Shown piece by piece: positions 41,962-53,346 of a stretch of DNA of 64,000 bases; positions within the stretch are counted from its first letter, which is position 1, and each line of letters starts with the position of its first letter. The stretch covers positions 470,547 to 534,546 of the forward strand of contig QXJR01000019.1 in the NCBI GenBank assembly GCA_020975725.1, given 5' to 3'. The position numbers were made by a program, and so were the translations under genes. Under the pieces are notes generated by a model that was given only the letters and a program-made list of their open reading frames with translations, was not told the origin of the DNA and made no database searches. Source of the stretch: Picocystis sp. L7. Its lineage: Eukaryota; Chlorophyta; Picocystophyceae; Picocystales; Picocystaceae.

Positions 41962-43764
41962 ATGGCACGCGCGTGGATCGACGGCGCACGTCGCGTGGGA
42001 CTCCCACGCCCGCGTGCGGGAGGATGGAGGGACGGGAAGGCGTGCACGAGATGCCAAGGAACCTCGGCGAAGGATCCGAAGGAATGCGACGCGAAAAACA
42101 ACCCTCGCAATGGAAAGAAAGGGAGGAGGAACCCCACACCAACGCCGCAAAACACCCTGGAAGAGCTCCGTGGCGCCAGGATCGCCAAAGCCGTGGAGAT
42201 GAAACGAGGAGGGATCGATCCGTACGCCTATCGATGGGACAGGACGCACGACGCAAAACAACTGCACCGACTGCATCGTGAACTGCCCGACGGGGAAGAA
42301 GCGCAACAACCGGACGGAATGCGCGCAGACGCCGTCGTGTCCGTGGCAGGACGAGTCGTCGCCAAACGCGTGTTCGGGAAACTGGCCTTCTTCAAGATCA
42401 ACGACGAATCCGGAGACATCCAGCTCTACCTGGACAAGAAACGGATGGATGCGTACGAATCAGGCGTGGACGAAAACGCAAACGGGGCCTTCCAACACGT
42501 CAAACAGAACGTGGACGTGGGAGACATCGTGGGCGCGACGGGTGGGATCAAAAGGACGGAAAAAGGAGAACTCTCCGTCCACGTGTCCCAGATGCAGGTG
42601 CTCACCAAGTCCCTGCTCCCACTGCCGGACAAGTGGCACGGATTGCAGGACGTGGAGAAACGATACCGACAGAGATACGTGGACCTCATCGTCAACCCAA
42701 GCGTCAAAGACACCTTCAGAAAAAGAGCCGCCGTGGTGTCGCACTTCCGTTCCTTCCTCGAACGGCGCGAGTACCTGGAGTTCGAAACGCCCGTCTTGGA
42801 AAGCGCCGCGGGTGGCGCAGACGCCAAGCCGTTCCTCACCTACCACAACGCCCTGGGAAAGAACCTCTCCCTGCGCATCGCCACCGAGCTGCACCTCAAG
42901 AGGCTGGTGGTCGGAGGCTTCGAAAGGGTGTACGAAATCGGAAGGATCTTCCGCAACGAAGGGATCTCCACCCGGCACAATCCGGAATTCACCTCCATCG
43001 AAGTGTACCAGGCCTACGCCGACTACCAAGACATGATGCGCCTGACGGAAGAGATCGTCTCCACCTGTGCGGAGAAGGTGTGCGGGAGCACGACCATCCT
43101 GTATCAAGGCGAGACGATCGACCTGACCCCTCCCTTCCGTCGCGCCACCATGCACGATCTGGTGCGAAGCGAGACCGGGCTCGCTCTCGAGGGATCGGAC
43201 ACGCTGGAACGAGCCAAGGAGAAGGCCCTGGAAGCCCTGGACGGCAGGCAGGTGACCCAAGGCACCCTGGACGCGGTTCGGGGCGCGCCCACCAAGGGTC
43301 ACCTCGTCAATGAAATCTTCGAGGGGGCCGTGGAACAGACGCTGATGCAGCCCACCTTCGTCATGGATCATCCGGTCGAGATTTCTCCCCTGGCCAAGCC
43401 GCACAGGAAACAGGAGGGCCTGGTGGAACGCTTCGAGCTGTTCGTGTACGGGCGGGAACTGGCCAACGCCTTTTCCGAGCTGACGGACCCGCTGGAGCAG
43501 AGGAAGCGTCTCCAAGCGCAGATCGAGACGCACAGATCCATGAAGGAGCAAGAGCTCCGAAGGGCGTCGGGAAGGGGGGAGGATGCCTACAACCGGGCCA
43601 AGAACGAGGACTACGACGTCATCCTGGACGAGGACTTCATCACGGCGCTGGAGCACGGCATGCCGCCCACCGCGGGGATGGGACTCGGGATCGACAGGCT
43701 GGTCATGCTGCTCACGGACAGCCCGTCCATCCGGGATGTCATCGCCTTTCCCCTTCTCAAGTAA
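41962..43764 (+). CDS. Lysyl-tRNA synthetase, bacterial/organellar class II
   Basis: This encodes 600 residues. About 75 N-terminal residues are basic and targeting-like. The OB-fold anticodon domain has [20 protein letters not shown] and [12 protein letters not shown]. The class II core has [20 protein letters not shown], motif 2 [20 protein letters not shown] and motif 3 [15 protein letters not shown], ending in FPLLK. Length and ending suit a bacterial-type LysRS imported into plastid and/or mitochondrion. It is divergent from NDUFAF5 with only 245 bp between starts, so a shared promoter is likely. Confidence 0.92.
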   Translation: MARAWIDGARRVGLPRPRAGGWRDGKACTRCQGTSAKDPKECDAKNNPRNGKKGRRNPTPTPQNTLEELRGARIAKAVEMKRGGIDPYAYRWDRTHDAKQLHRLHRELPDGEEAQQPDGMRADAVVSVAGRVVAKRVFGKLAFFKINDESGDIQLYLDKKRMDAYESGVDENANGAFQHVKQNVDVGDIVGATGGIKRTEKGELSVHVSQMQVLTKSLLPLPDKWHGLQDVEKRYRQRYVDLIVNPSVKDTFRKRAAVVSHFRSFLERREYLEFETPVLESAAGGADAKPFLTYHNALGKNLSLRIATELHLKRLVVGGFERVYEIGRIFRNEGISTRHNPEFTSIEVYQAYADYQDMMRLTEEIVSTCAEKVCGSTTILYQGETIDLTPPFRRATMHDLVRSETGLALEGSDTLERAKEKALEALDGRQVTQGTLDAVRGAPTKGHLVNEIFEGAVEQTLMQPTFVMDHPVEISPLAKPHRKQEGLVERFELFVYGRELANAFSELTDPLEQRKRLQAQIETHRSMKEQELRRASGRGEDAYNRAKNEDYDVILDEDFITALEHGMPPTAGMGLGIDRLVMLLTDSPSIRDVIAFPLLK

Positions 43765-43914
43765 GCACCGGTCTTGGCTCCCCGGAACCAGCCCTCCTTT
43801 CGCGCAACCCGGCACGGGCACAACGCCGGGAAGAAAAGGATCCCATCGCGTTCCTCCTTCCATCCCTTGGAGGCGGGGCGAACGAAGCCGCGGAAACGTG
43901 CGCCGACGGCTTTG

Positions 43915-45231
43915 TTATCGGTAGGGTCCCACGGCGTCCCGAAGCTCCAGCATGCTTTCCTCTCCTGCGGATTCCTGCGCGGGATCCACGTCCATGGATT
44001 GTTCGCTCGGAAACACCGTCGCCCATGGTACGCTCTGGCTTGCGCTCACGTACGAAAGGATTTCCGAGGTGTGCGCGGAAACGTCCCGTGCCAAGGACGA
44101 ACTGCAGATGCAGACGTAAACTTTCAGGGCCGCTTTGAGGTCTCTGCCCGCCAGTTCGTCCAGGAACGAAGTCATGCGGGGTTTCAATTCACCGTAGATG
44201 TCCTGTCGTTTGGCTCCTTGGATGACCAGGCACATTCCCAGCGCGATGTGCCCCATGTATTGGGGGATGGTGATCGCTGCAATGTGGAGCAGGTCCTCGG
44301 CCAGGAGGTACAGGCTCTCCTTCGAAAGCGTGTCGAGTTTTCCGAGCTCGCTCGAGAGCGCCTCCAGTCCGCCCTTTTTTTTCTGCCTGGTGCCTTGCAC
44401 GTAGAGGTCATCGAACAGCTTTTGGAACATGCGGACGTGAAGTTCGCTGCAGGTGCACAGTTCTTCTACGAGGTGCGTGGACATGGCCTCGAAGAACGCT
44501 TCACAAGGACCGTCCGATTGGCGATCCACGAGCACAAACGCAAAGTGCGGGTGGAAGAGGTCGATGCATCGCAGGCATCGAATAAACAGCGAGGCCTGCT
44601 GAGATGGCACGGCTTTCATGAAGTCCTGAAACCCGACGTTGGTAAGCAGCACTTCCGTGCTGTTGTATTTTTCCAGGTATTCTTCGAAGATTGTTTCGTT
44701 GGATTGTTTCCTTCCTTTGCTCTCGAGAGTCGACTGCAAGCGGCGCTCCCACTCGTCCACCAGACCGGACAGGAGGAGCCGATCCCCTTCCTTGAGTTTG
44801 GCCAAGCGTTGGAAGAGGTCCATCACCGGCTGTTTGCGTATGGCATCTTCTGCCAGCGCTCCCCACACCACCAACGCTGCTTTGGCGTTTTCGAGGAGCG
44901 CATCCCTTCCGTCGGCATCGAACCCGTCTCTCTTGTGCGTACACACCAGCAAGTAGGCCACTTGCGACGGTGTGTCTCCGGTTGGCAGGTGGTCTTCGTA
45001 CACCCCCTTCTCCGTGTTCCAGTGCTTGCACCTCGCCACCAGGCAGACGTCTCGCGTGTTTCCCGTCGCTGCATGTAGCAGCTGCCTCTTTCGCACGGGA
45101 TCCACGCGATCTCCACCCCATGCCGCGATCTGTCCCACGTCCCACAGCGCATCCACCCAACCGCGTCCACCCATCCTCGGGTCGGGTCTCGAAACCACGT
45201 GTCCGACGGTCAAGAGGGGAAACACCCCCAT
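43915..45231 (-). CDS. Unrecognised helical protein
   Basis: This encodes 438 residues from the first ATG at 45231. A second candidate start is MGGRGWVDALWD about 19 residues on. The body is helical with Cys-containing stretches: LLHAATGNTRDVCLVARCKH, AKAALVVWGALAEDAIRKQP, FIRCLRCIDLFHPHFAFVLV, LYLLAEDLLHIAAITIPQYM. The tail is acidic. Composition suggests an armadillo/HEAT-like or complex-subunit fold, but I recognise no family. It is convergent with LysRS (151-bp gap). Confidence 0.65.
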   Translation of the reverse strand: MGVFPLLTVGHVVSRPDPRMGGRGWVDALWDVGQIAAWGGDRVDPVRKRQLLHAATGNTRDVCLVARCKHWNTEKGVYEDHLPTGDTPSQVAYLLVCTHKRDGFDADGRDALLENAKAALVVWGALAEDAIRKQPVMDLFQRLAKLKEGDRLLLSGLVDEWERRLQSTLESKGRKQSNETIFEEYLEKYNSTEVLLTNVGFQDFMKAVPSQQASLFIRCLRCIDLFHPHFAFVLVDRQSDGPCEAFFEAMSTHLVEELCTCSELHVRMFQKLFDDLYVQGTRQKKKGGLEALSSELGKLDTLSKESLYLLAEDLLHIAAITIPQYMGHIALGMCLVIQGAKRQDIYGELKPRMTSFLDELAGRDLKAALKVYVCICSSSLARDVSAHTSEILSYVSASQSVPWATVFPSEQSMDVDPAQESAGEESMLELRDAVGPYR

Positions 45232-46451
45232 CGAATCGGACCAGGACAGTCGGAGACAGGACAGGACCGGAAAGGTGGACCATTCATTCGATGGAAACGT
45301 CCCCGTGGGTGGGGGACACACGGAGCACGAGGGGGAGAGGATCGATCGTCCCAAGACAACGCCCGAGGGAACCGGAACGGGTGGGCGGATGTCGGAAGGA
45401 GCGTTCGATCGGGACGTGTCCCTGCGAGTGCAAAACGTGTGGAAAGAGCCAATCGGACGTGGAAGTCATCCATAGGACCACGTGGTGCAAACTACCTTCC
45501 CCCGGGGTCCACGATCGAATGCCCCGCTTGAACAAACACAACGATCCCGTTTGCGCACGAGGAAATTCCATGGCCATATAGACAAGGGGAGGAAGGAGGA
45601 GGGGGGGGGAGAGTTCGGGGTCGCGGATGGTGTCACCTGCAAGCTCGTGGGCCGAACCAACGTTCATGAAGCAACGAACGAAAGAGATTGTGCTCGTATC
45701 GTACAAAGACGCACATCGGTGCCCGAGGGCGCACATCCTGCCATCAACGATATGGGTCGGCAGGTTCCCAAAGCGATGCACGATCGCGCAAGGGGGCGTT
45801 CGTGATGCGCCGCCGTGCGCGCCTCTCGTTGACGTTGCTGAAGTGCCTGGTGGAGGATCGATCATGGGTGTGTGTGTTCGATGCGTAGCAGACCTCGCGC
45901 TGACCGGGACCGTGAAGTGTCGAGCGAGAGTGTGAATCCCTTCTTGCGACTGTGATTGCTTCCTGGCGCTTGTCTCGAACGTTTTAGCGCGTTTTGAAGG
46001 ACGTGGTCCTCTTTCGCCTCGAACGTGTGGGCACACGAACCGATGGTTCGTCGTCCTCCGCCCTTCCTCGCGTGCCCATTTTCCTGCGTTGACGCTCGTG
46101 GGGATGGCCGTACGCCATGGCTCGGATAAGCGCGTCCATCCTCGCCATCAATCGACCCATCCTCGCGGTCGGGGGGAGTTTCTTCTCCCAAGGTCTTCCG
46201 GCTTCGAGTGCCCTGGTCATTTCGACCCACGCCTTACCCATCCCTTTCCTTCGAATCGACCCTCCTTCCTTCCCTTTCGAACCCTCCTTTTCAAAGGAAA
46301 CCGGTTCGGAAGGATCGTCGATCGTCCTTTCACACGAATCCTGGGACGTGGCGTTCCCACCTGATCGAGCGGACACGCACGTACCTGCTTCGACGTCAGA
46401 AGGCCTACGAACTTGGATACACGCCCGATCGAAAGACGGGAACGCAACTCA
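45232..46451. other. 1.2-kb divergent spacer
   Basis: It lies between the unrecognised gene (-) and Rpn9 (+). It contains a G-run near 45601-45610. Short frames on both strands show no domain. No gene is supported. Confidence 0.5.
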
Positions 46452-47864
46452 ATGGACAGCCTGATCGAAAAATGGCCCCAACACGCCGCGGTTTTCGCGG
46501 AGATGGGCGCCCTGTTGGAGAAGAAACTCTGGCACGAGCTCACTGTGAACGTGGAAGCGTTCTACGCCAAGGAAGACGTGCGTGCGCAAGGACAGCTGCT
46601 CGTGCAAGTCTACGAAGCTGTTCTGCGTCCGCTCGAAGACAGGCTGCAACCCTTCCGATTGGCAAAGGTGCGTGCGACGAAGACAACCAGGATGCAACCC
46701 CGCGATCACCGGCCACCGCCTCTCCGAACGAAGGACTGGTGCTGACCGATCCGTCTTCGAACCGTACAGCTCGCCGTCCAGGCGAGCGAGCAGATCGATG
46801 ACCCCGAAAACGCCATCGAGTTCTTGAATGGTGCGAGCAAGCGAGTGGAACAGACGAGAGCCACCGGATGGCAACAGGCCGTCCTCTTGCTGCGTCTCTC
46901 CATGGCTGGCATGCAGGTGCACCAGGGACAGCACGCCGCCGCCAAGAACATCATCCAAGAAAGCAAGAACGAAATCGAGTCCATGCAGGACCCTTTGCCA
47001 GAACTGCAGGCAGCGTTCTATTTGGCTTCCTGCGACAGCCTCAAGGCGAATCGCCAATTCTCTCAGTACTACAAGAACGCTCTCACCTATTTGGCTTACG
47101 TCGACTTGAAAACGATGCCCAACGAAGACAAGACCATGTTTGCCGTGGATCTCGTGCTCGCAGCTCTGCTTGGAGAGGATACTTACACGTTTGGGGAGCT
47201 GTTGAGACACCCGCTCGTGGAAGGGCTGCGTCAGGGGCCGCACCAGTGGCTGCACGCGCTCCTGGAGAGTGTCGACGGTGGTGATCTCGTAGGCTTCGAG
47301 GCCGTCACCAACCAGCATGCGGATTACTTCAACGCTCAGCCTCTGCTGGTCGAAAACAAACCCAAGATTGAGCAGAAGGTTTCCTTACTCGCTCTGGTGA
47401 ATCGCATTATTGCCGCCTCGGCAGTCAACTCGGAATTTACATTCGACTCCTTGGCCAAGTCTTCCAAGGTTCCATTGGCAAGGATCGAAATCCTTGTCAT
47501 GAAGGCAATTTCTCTTCACCTTATCTCTGGCCACATGGACGAAGTCAAACAAACGCTGACCGTCACATGGGTGATGCCCAAGCAACTGACTGACAAAGAG
47601 GTCAAGCAAAGAGGTGAGAGTGTCGAAAACTGGTCCAAGCACATCTACAACGTCTTACTTGACATGGAAAACGAGGGTCCCAGAACTTCTTTTAGAAGCG
47701 TAGTAAGGAGTGGATGCTACGCACATTCTTTCTCGGCGGCTCGCACCCATTGCGTGCGTGCACGAATCCACAGCGCACTGTGTGTGGTCAAGCCCGTTGA
47801 ACATCATCCAGGTTTTGGAACAGTGACAAGCGGGAGGATGGGGCATCGACTACGGCGAGGTTGA
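46452..47864 (+). CDS. PSMD13: 26S proteasome lid subunit Rpn9/PSMD13
   Basis: Two exons, 46452-46667 and 46770-47864, join in phase 0 (AAG|GTGCGT ... CGTACAG). Exon 1 has LLEKKLWHELTVNVEAFYAK. Exon 2 has QIDDPENAIEFLNGASKRVE, YYKNALTYLAYVDLKTMPNE, LGEDTYTFGELLRHPLVEGL and the PCI-domain winged helix SEFTFDSLAKSSKVPLARIE, VMKAISLHLISGHMDEV, TVTWVMPKQLTDKEVK, matching PSMD13 throughout. The predicted length is 436, about 50 residues longer than the family. The family end is near NVLLDMENEG, so the last part may be intron-derived or a true extension. It acts in the proteasome regulatory particle. Confidence 0.92.
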
Positions 47865-50573
47865 AAGAGCCGGCAAGCTGCAGTAAGATTTGCTTGCCTT
47901 TGCCGGCCGAAAGTAACTGGGTACGTGGTGCAGTCACGTTGCCCGGACGTGAGTTTGCATCAGACACGTTTGCCGTACTTGGTGATGCCACCTTGGCTTT
48001 ATCCAGCTCTCCTTGGGCGCCATGCACTATCTTCTGCAAATGAATGTATTGGAATGGTGAACAATCCCCTAGTATGCCAACGAAGACATCTCTTCCAAGG
48101 ATAGGTTGGGCAAGTATCTAGCATTCTCTTTCTCTTTTGTAACACGAATTGACAGCAGCGCCTCGAATACTTGCACCAGTGCAAGCCGTCAAATCCGATG
48201 TCCCCTGCGCTCTGCTCGAGGCTCATGCCTGTCGCCGGCAGTCGGGTCGATCAAGCCCGCCGGTCCATACGGGTTTTCAAGGCGAAAGTTGGACGCAGTG
48301 CCCAAGTATTCACCTAGGTGGTATCCTATTCGGCTCAACGTCGACCGCAAACCGTGCAACATAGCTGAAGGCTGCAATTTCCTGGAAGGAAGCAAATGAA
48401 TTCAGAATGAGCACTTTCCAAGCAACCTCGCATGTTTTCCATGCACGGGTCGCGTTTACCACGACCATGTCCAGTCCGACTTTTTCGCCCAATATTTGAA
48501 TAAACTAGGACTTGAACAAAAAGATGATACGATGTTTTCTTGATACTTGGGTGGGAGACAAAAAAGATCTGCAAAGCCCACAAAAATGGCATATTTGAGA
48601 CGAGCAAAGAAGACTTTTCACGATCACAAACTTGAGAGTTGAATTGAAAAACGAGCCATACTGGAGTTCGGCATGATGCGAAGTGTTGGAAGCAACCGAC
48701 GGCCCTCCTAGCGCGTGAACTTCCAACGTTGAAGGTAGGCAAGAGTCCAAGGAGGGCGTGAATGAGAACAATAGACCGATGAGGAGGCCTGGGGGATTAT
48801 TTTGGGTTGGGAGGGTCTCACATTTGGGGGGTTTTGACCCCATTCTCTCGAGACAGCCAAGGTAATGCATCGTCACGTATGTGCCGTTGGATTGAAAATC
48901 TGCAATTTACAAGATATGCTGGTCTAGTCCTATGCACCGAAAGTATGAAGAAAACTAGCTTCCCCAAAGAAGTCGTACTCCAATAAAAATGCCAATTGCC
49001 ACAAAATCAAGTGCACTTTCAATTTTCCCTACAAAACTTTAGCCGTGGGGTGTCAAACTTTTTAGATGACCAAGCTTAATACCGCATCATGCTCCTTGGC
49101 TGTCGAAGGCATGTTGGACAATTGCAAGGTTCGCGCCTTTCCTACTACTCACAACGGCACGAGTTGCCACCATGGCTAAATCTGCCTAGGTTTTCAACTG
49201 GCCTTGGAATTGTCCTCCCCCTAGGAATGGGCAAGGCCTTGCCTAGGGAGAACTTTCTTCGGGTTCGGCGAATTCCCTCGCAAGAAATCGACCATCGCAT
49301 ATCGTGCACGTCGGGGGCACTACTCCACGAGACGCAAGCAAGGGGTACCTCCGAAAACGTGACTTCCATCCTCCGACCTTCTTGTACGAAAAGGCATGTG
49401 TTATTTTACACATACCATGTGCCTCGGTCTTTTCACCCAGTTGCAATGCTCCAACACGCAATGCACTTAAGGTCGGCCCCCATGGGGGACGATGGATCTG
49501 GCAAGGCTCTTCGACAAGGACGCAACAAAAGGCAACGGACTCTGAAAGCAGACAATAGGTGAAGAACGCGTCATTGTTGTGGCCTGCATGAGGGGATAGA
49601 TTGTCCGACAACATGCCGCTTTGTGGAAGATTTTGCAATCAAATATATTCTTTAGTAGTGGGAGGTTGTATTTTTGGTGAAGTGCGAGTGCACTGACTTT
49701 GCAAAGGGTATCATTGGCCGACCTACCTTGAGGAGTATTTCCGATATGGGTTGAGAAGCACTCGTCGTGAAGGTTTCCGCTCTACAATGAACTTGTCATA
49801 TCGCCTAAACGATCAACAATATTGTTTAGAACCATCGAGAACATAGAGGTTGATGCCTTCCTTCCTCCACGCTGACAAGGTTGGGACGCAAAGGGTAGAC
49901 CAAGGTGCAGTTCATTCTTTGGTCCTCGAACATACTTGAGTCATCCAAAGTGACCCCGAAGCACCACGTTACATATGGCATGCATGACGACAAAGCTTCA
50001 ACGGCATTTGAGGACCCGGTGATCGTGTGACGCCTCACACAATCCAAGATCGAAGACAAAGGGGCGACTTCTAAGGCCGTGGGTTGAAGTGAGGCATCCA
50101 GCAACCTTACCAATCAAGTATGTAAAACCCTCTGCTGCGGAGAAGCGAAGTTTTTGGCACATGACGATTAATTCACAAATTATTTCCTCAATTTGCCCAT
50201 AGGGGCAAGGTTACAACGAAGAGACAACGCCAAGGAACCACAGCGGCTTATTTCCGCCTCCTTGTAAGCTCTATCCACGCAAATGTCAACTTGATCGGCG
50301 AGTGACTTCTGAACTGATTAATCTGTCTCCTTCTCAAAGCCCAGTGGTTACACTTGAGATCTCACAGTCTTACCAAGGGAAACTACACTCGCCAGGAAAG
50401 GCGGGCCCCAGCGTCTGCTTGCTGATCCAGCCTTTGCTTTGAGATGGGCAGGGCTGCACCAGCCCCACTCAGATGTGCAGGAGACAATAGTTCAGAGTCA
50501 CCAAACAACAAAGATTACCGTCTAGTGGCCCGTCCCACTCTGGAAGGGGCGCTGTGTAATACACTTCTGACGG
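47865..50573. other. AT-richer region without recognised genes
   Basis: Base composition drops from GC-rich to roughly balanced. Only short frames exist and none carries a known domain. I found no clear tRNA or repeat. It may hold non-coding RNA, long UTRs or decayed sequence. Confidence 0.5.
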
Positions 50574-50903
50574 CTAGTTACCACTTCCAAATGGTGGGGA
50601 AGAGAGAAACCTACAAAGCGAAAGGTAGATGGAGCCAATGTATTCGCATGTGTTGCTGATGCGCTTCCCAACCGCAAAATACCCCCTGGTCTTGTCCAAA
50701 ATCCGCAATGGTTCTCGTCCAAAACATTGCAGTGCGATACGAGGAATGCTCTTTCCATCGAATGTGACTTGAATGTCCTCGGCCAGGCCCTTAGCACTCA
50801 AATCACCCGGACTGAATGGTTCCTCTTCACACATGCGGGAAGTGCGTGACGGCAAACATATGGCGAGCATCAAAGAAACAAACCAGCAAACAAACCAGGC
50901 CAT
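50574..50903 (-). CDS. Possible small secreted protein
   Basis: This is a 109-residue frame from a true ATG. It opens with a signal-peptide-like MAWFVCWFVSLMLAICLPS, then FSPGDLSAKGLAEDIQVTFD and ALQCFGREPLRILDK. There is no family match. It sits alone in a gene-poor stretch. The frame could be a first exon or chance. Confidence 0.3.
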   Translation of the reverse strand: MAWFVCWFVSLMLAICLPSRTSRMCEEEPFSPGDLSAKGLAEDIQVTFDGKSIPRIALQCFGREPLRILDKTRGYFAVGKRISNTCEYIGSIYLSLCRFLSSPPFGSGN

Positions 50904-51307
50904 GGCGCAAAATAAACACGTAACACATCCTACACATCTGGACGGATACAGGACATGTATTGAGAGACCTTGTAGCCTGCACGAATGTAATATGAGCTCT
51001 GTAAAAGGCTTTCCTCCGTTCTAATAGTACTTCCTAGGACATCCCAGGCGCATTGCATTTCTGTGCAACGACATGTAGTTCAGGCTCCACGTGCACAGGC
51101 CACCTTGCTCACACTATCAGATGATCCAGTTCTGAAAACCAGAAGTATTTATTTCGACTTCGATCTGCGAGACCCATCCCTCTTGGCCAGCTTGGTGGAA
51201 TGTTTTAGCACCGAACAGAGAGAAAAAACTTCAAAATTACTGCTTGAACCCCAAGCACATCCACCTGCCTTGTCGACTCTTGCTTCAGCAATGAAGTGTT
51301 TGCCCTG
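50904..51307. other. Spacer downstream of BCCIP
   Basis: AT-richer sequence with no gene seen. Confidence 0.5.
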
Positions 51308-52228
51308 TCATGATGCAAAGGTACAGTGCAACTGTGAACGGACAGTGTCAACTTTCTTGGAGGGTACTGTCATCACGAGTCTCATCTGTCGTAGATCACC
51401 CTCCCTCTCAACTCTTGCACAGGGGTATGTTCTATACCAATTGCAGCATTCAAAAAACATCTCGTCTTCAGGCCGCACGAAAATCAGATCAGCTGGCTTC
51501 CCCTTCCCTTTGTTGTTGCTGTGACTCTGCTTTCCGGAAGTGCCTTCTGGTGCTTGGTACACTCTTGAGATCATCAGATATTCATGAAAAATGAAGGATT
51601 TCCTCAACTCTTCCGTCGGCTCATCCTCCGTTGCCCATGCGATTTCGTCAAATATCGCATCTTGTAGAGGGGCGGACATGCTGGGCGGGCAATTAAGCAA
51701 GCGCTCACTGAGGATGAGGCCCACCCCTTGGGTCGTAAAGACCCGGTCTATCTCCTTTTGAGACTCTTTGTCCGGGCATTTGCATCGAAGGTGAGACTTC
51801 AGCTCTTTCACGAAAGTCATGTTGCTGTGTTTGTGCAGATTCAGGACGGAAATGATCCCAATTGGATCTCCATCTTCTCCAGTCTTTACCACCGACCCCA
51901 CCCTGCTTTGTTTGATGATTTGGTCTACAAGTTCCGAGAGGTTGAACGGTTCTCCGTCCAAGTATAGCTGCAGCATAGATTTGATTCCCAGGAAATCACC
52001 TTCCTTGGGATCGTAGAATTCGATGTCGACGTCTATGTGGTCGTCGTCTTCCTCTTCTCCGTCCAGATCCTCCTCGTCTTCGTCGGTCTCTTCTGGCGAG
52101 GTTCCTTGGGAATCTCCTTCCTCTTCTGCACCAGAGGGACCTTCCTCGTCTTCCGGTGGATCCCGCTGCTCCACTTGCACTCCATCTTCGTTCGTTTCGA
52201 CTCGAGCTCGCTTGGTGCGCGCCGCCAT
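51308..52228 (-). CDS. BCCIP/BCP1 family protein
   Basis: This encodes 306 residues from the ATG at 52228. A nuclear-signal-like start (MAARTKRARVE) and a long acidic stretch precede the conserved core: VDIEFYDPKEGDFLGIKSML, LSELVDQIIKQSRVGSVVKT, GDPIGIISVLNLHKH and, near the end, EDEMFFECCNWYRTY. Length is close to the human 314. Yeast Bcp1 is a chaperone for ribosomal protein Rpl23 and takes part in nuclear export; human BCCIP binds BRCA2 and p21. It starts 245 bp from the divergent TatD gene. Confidence 0.9.
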   Translation of the reverse strand: MAARTKRARVETNEDGVQVEQRDPPEDEEGPSGAEEEGDSQGTSPEETDEDEEDLDGEEEDDDHIDVDIEFYDPKEGDFLGIKSMLQLYLDGEPFNLSELVDQIIKQSRVGSVVKTGEDGDPIGIISVLNLHKHSNMTFVKELKSHLRCKCPDKESQKEIDRVFTTQGVGLILSERLLNCPPSMSAPLQDAIFDEIAWATEDEPTEELRKSFIFHEYLMISRVYQAPEGTSGKQSHSNNKGKGKPADLIFVRPEDEMFFECCNWYRTYPCARVEREGDLRQMRLVMTVPSKKVDTVRSQLHCTFAS

Positions 52229-52473
52229 CCTCCGACCGACGGTGTGGTGCACGGTTTGGAACCGAGTCCACCCCATCCACCGAAAGGGGAGACACCCGTC
52301 TTCCCGACTGGCATGGTCCGGTTGGATCCCGTGAAACCTCCCTTGGAATCGAAACGAAGGGAGGTTTGCATCCTTCTCGTGGGGATGGGGGGGGTCCCGA
52401 AAAGGAAGGACGTTCACCCGAAACCAGATGACCAAGTGCAGTGCATACGCGACATGCCACGAGCACGTGTGAC

Positions 52474-53346
52474 ATGGAACTGTTCGACGCACACTGCCAC
52501 CTCCAAGATGCCAGGCTCGGAGCGGAGACGGAACGTATCGTCCAAGAAGCCAGGAGGGCAGGCGTGCAAGGATGGGTCTGCAACGGCACCCAACCGAAGG
52601 ATTGGGAACGGGTGGACCAGCTCGCGAGCCAAGTGAACGGTGTGGTCGCCTCCTACGGACTCCATCCGTGGTTCGTGGAACAAGTCAATGAAGGAAAGGA
52701 TGGCTGCGTCGCGAAAGATGCAGCGTACACGAAGAACGAAGATGACCAAGAGGACGCTCGACACGTAGATCCACTTTGGTTGACGCAGCTCAGCCGACGC
52801 TTGTCCAGGGACCCAAACGCTTGCGTGGGTGAAGCAGGTCTTGATTTTGCGAACAAGCACGCACCCACCAAGGAACGTCGCGAACAACAGCGCGAGGCCC
52901 TTCGACAGCAAATGCGCCTCGCACGCACTTTTTCCAGGCCCATCTCGCTCCACTGCGTGCGAGCGCACGCGCCCATCCTGGAACTGCTGAAGGAAGAGGG
53001 ACCCTTCCCTCGGGGCGTGCTGATCCATGGCTACCTCGGCCCTCCGGAATGCATTCGGAACTTGGTCCAAGCAGGATCAAGCTTCTCTCTCGGCGGACAC
53101 CTCACGAGGATCCCGGAACACAAAGCGCAGGCCATCGTGCGTTCCATTCCCACGGAATGCCTCATGTTGGAGACGGATTGTCCTGATGGGCTCCTGAAGA
53201 ACGACGTGCAGGAGGGCCCGTCGAACCATCCACGAAACCTGCGGAAGGTACTGGGAATGGTCGCGAAGATGCGCGGCATGGAGGATGCGGAATTGGCAGA
53301 CATCTCGTGCAAAAATGCTCGCACCATGTTTGTGCTGTCCGGCTGA
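52474..53346 (+). CDS. TatD-family metal-dependent nuclease
   Basis: This encodes 290 residues from the ATG at 52474. The metal-binding pattern of the TatD TIM barrel is complete: ELFDAHCHLQD (HxH), ACVGEAGLDF (Glu), SLHCVRAH (His), VLIHGYLG (His) and LMLETDCPD (Asp). ASYGLHPWFV is the usual GxHP box. TatD enzymes are 3'-5' DNA/RNA exonucleases linked to repair and DNA fragmentation. No targeting peptide is obvious. Confidence 0.92.
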   Translation: MELFDAHCHLQDARLGAETERIVQEARRAGVQGWVCNGTQPKDWERVDQLASQVNGVVASYGLHPWFVEQVNEGKDGCVAKDAAYTKNEDDQEDARHVDPLWLTQLSRRLSRDPNACVGEAGLDFANKHAPTKERREQQREALRQQMRLARTFSRPISLHCVRAHAPILELLKEEGPFPRGVLIHGYLGPPECIRNLVQAGSSFSLGGHLTRIPEHKAQAIVRSIPTECLMLETDCPDGLLKNDVQEGPSNHPRNLRKVLGMVAKMRGMEDAELADISCKNARTMFVLSG

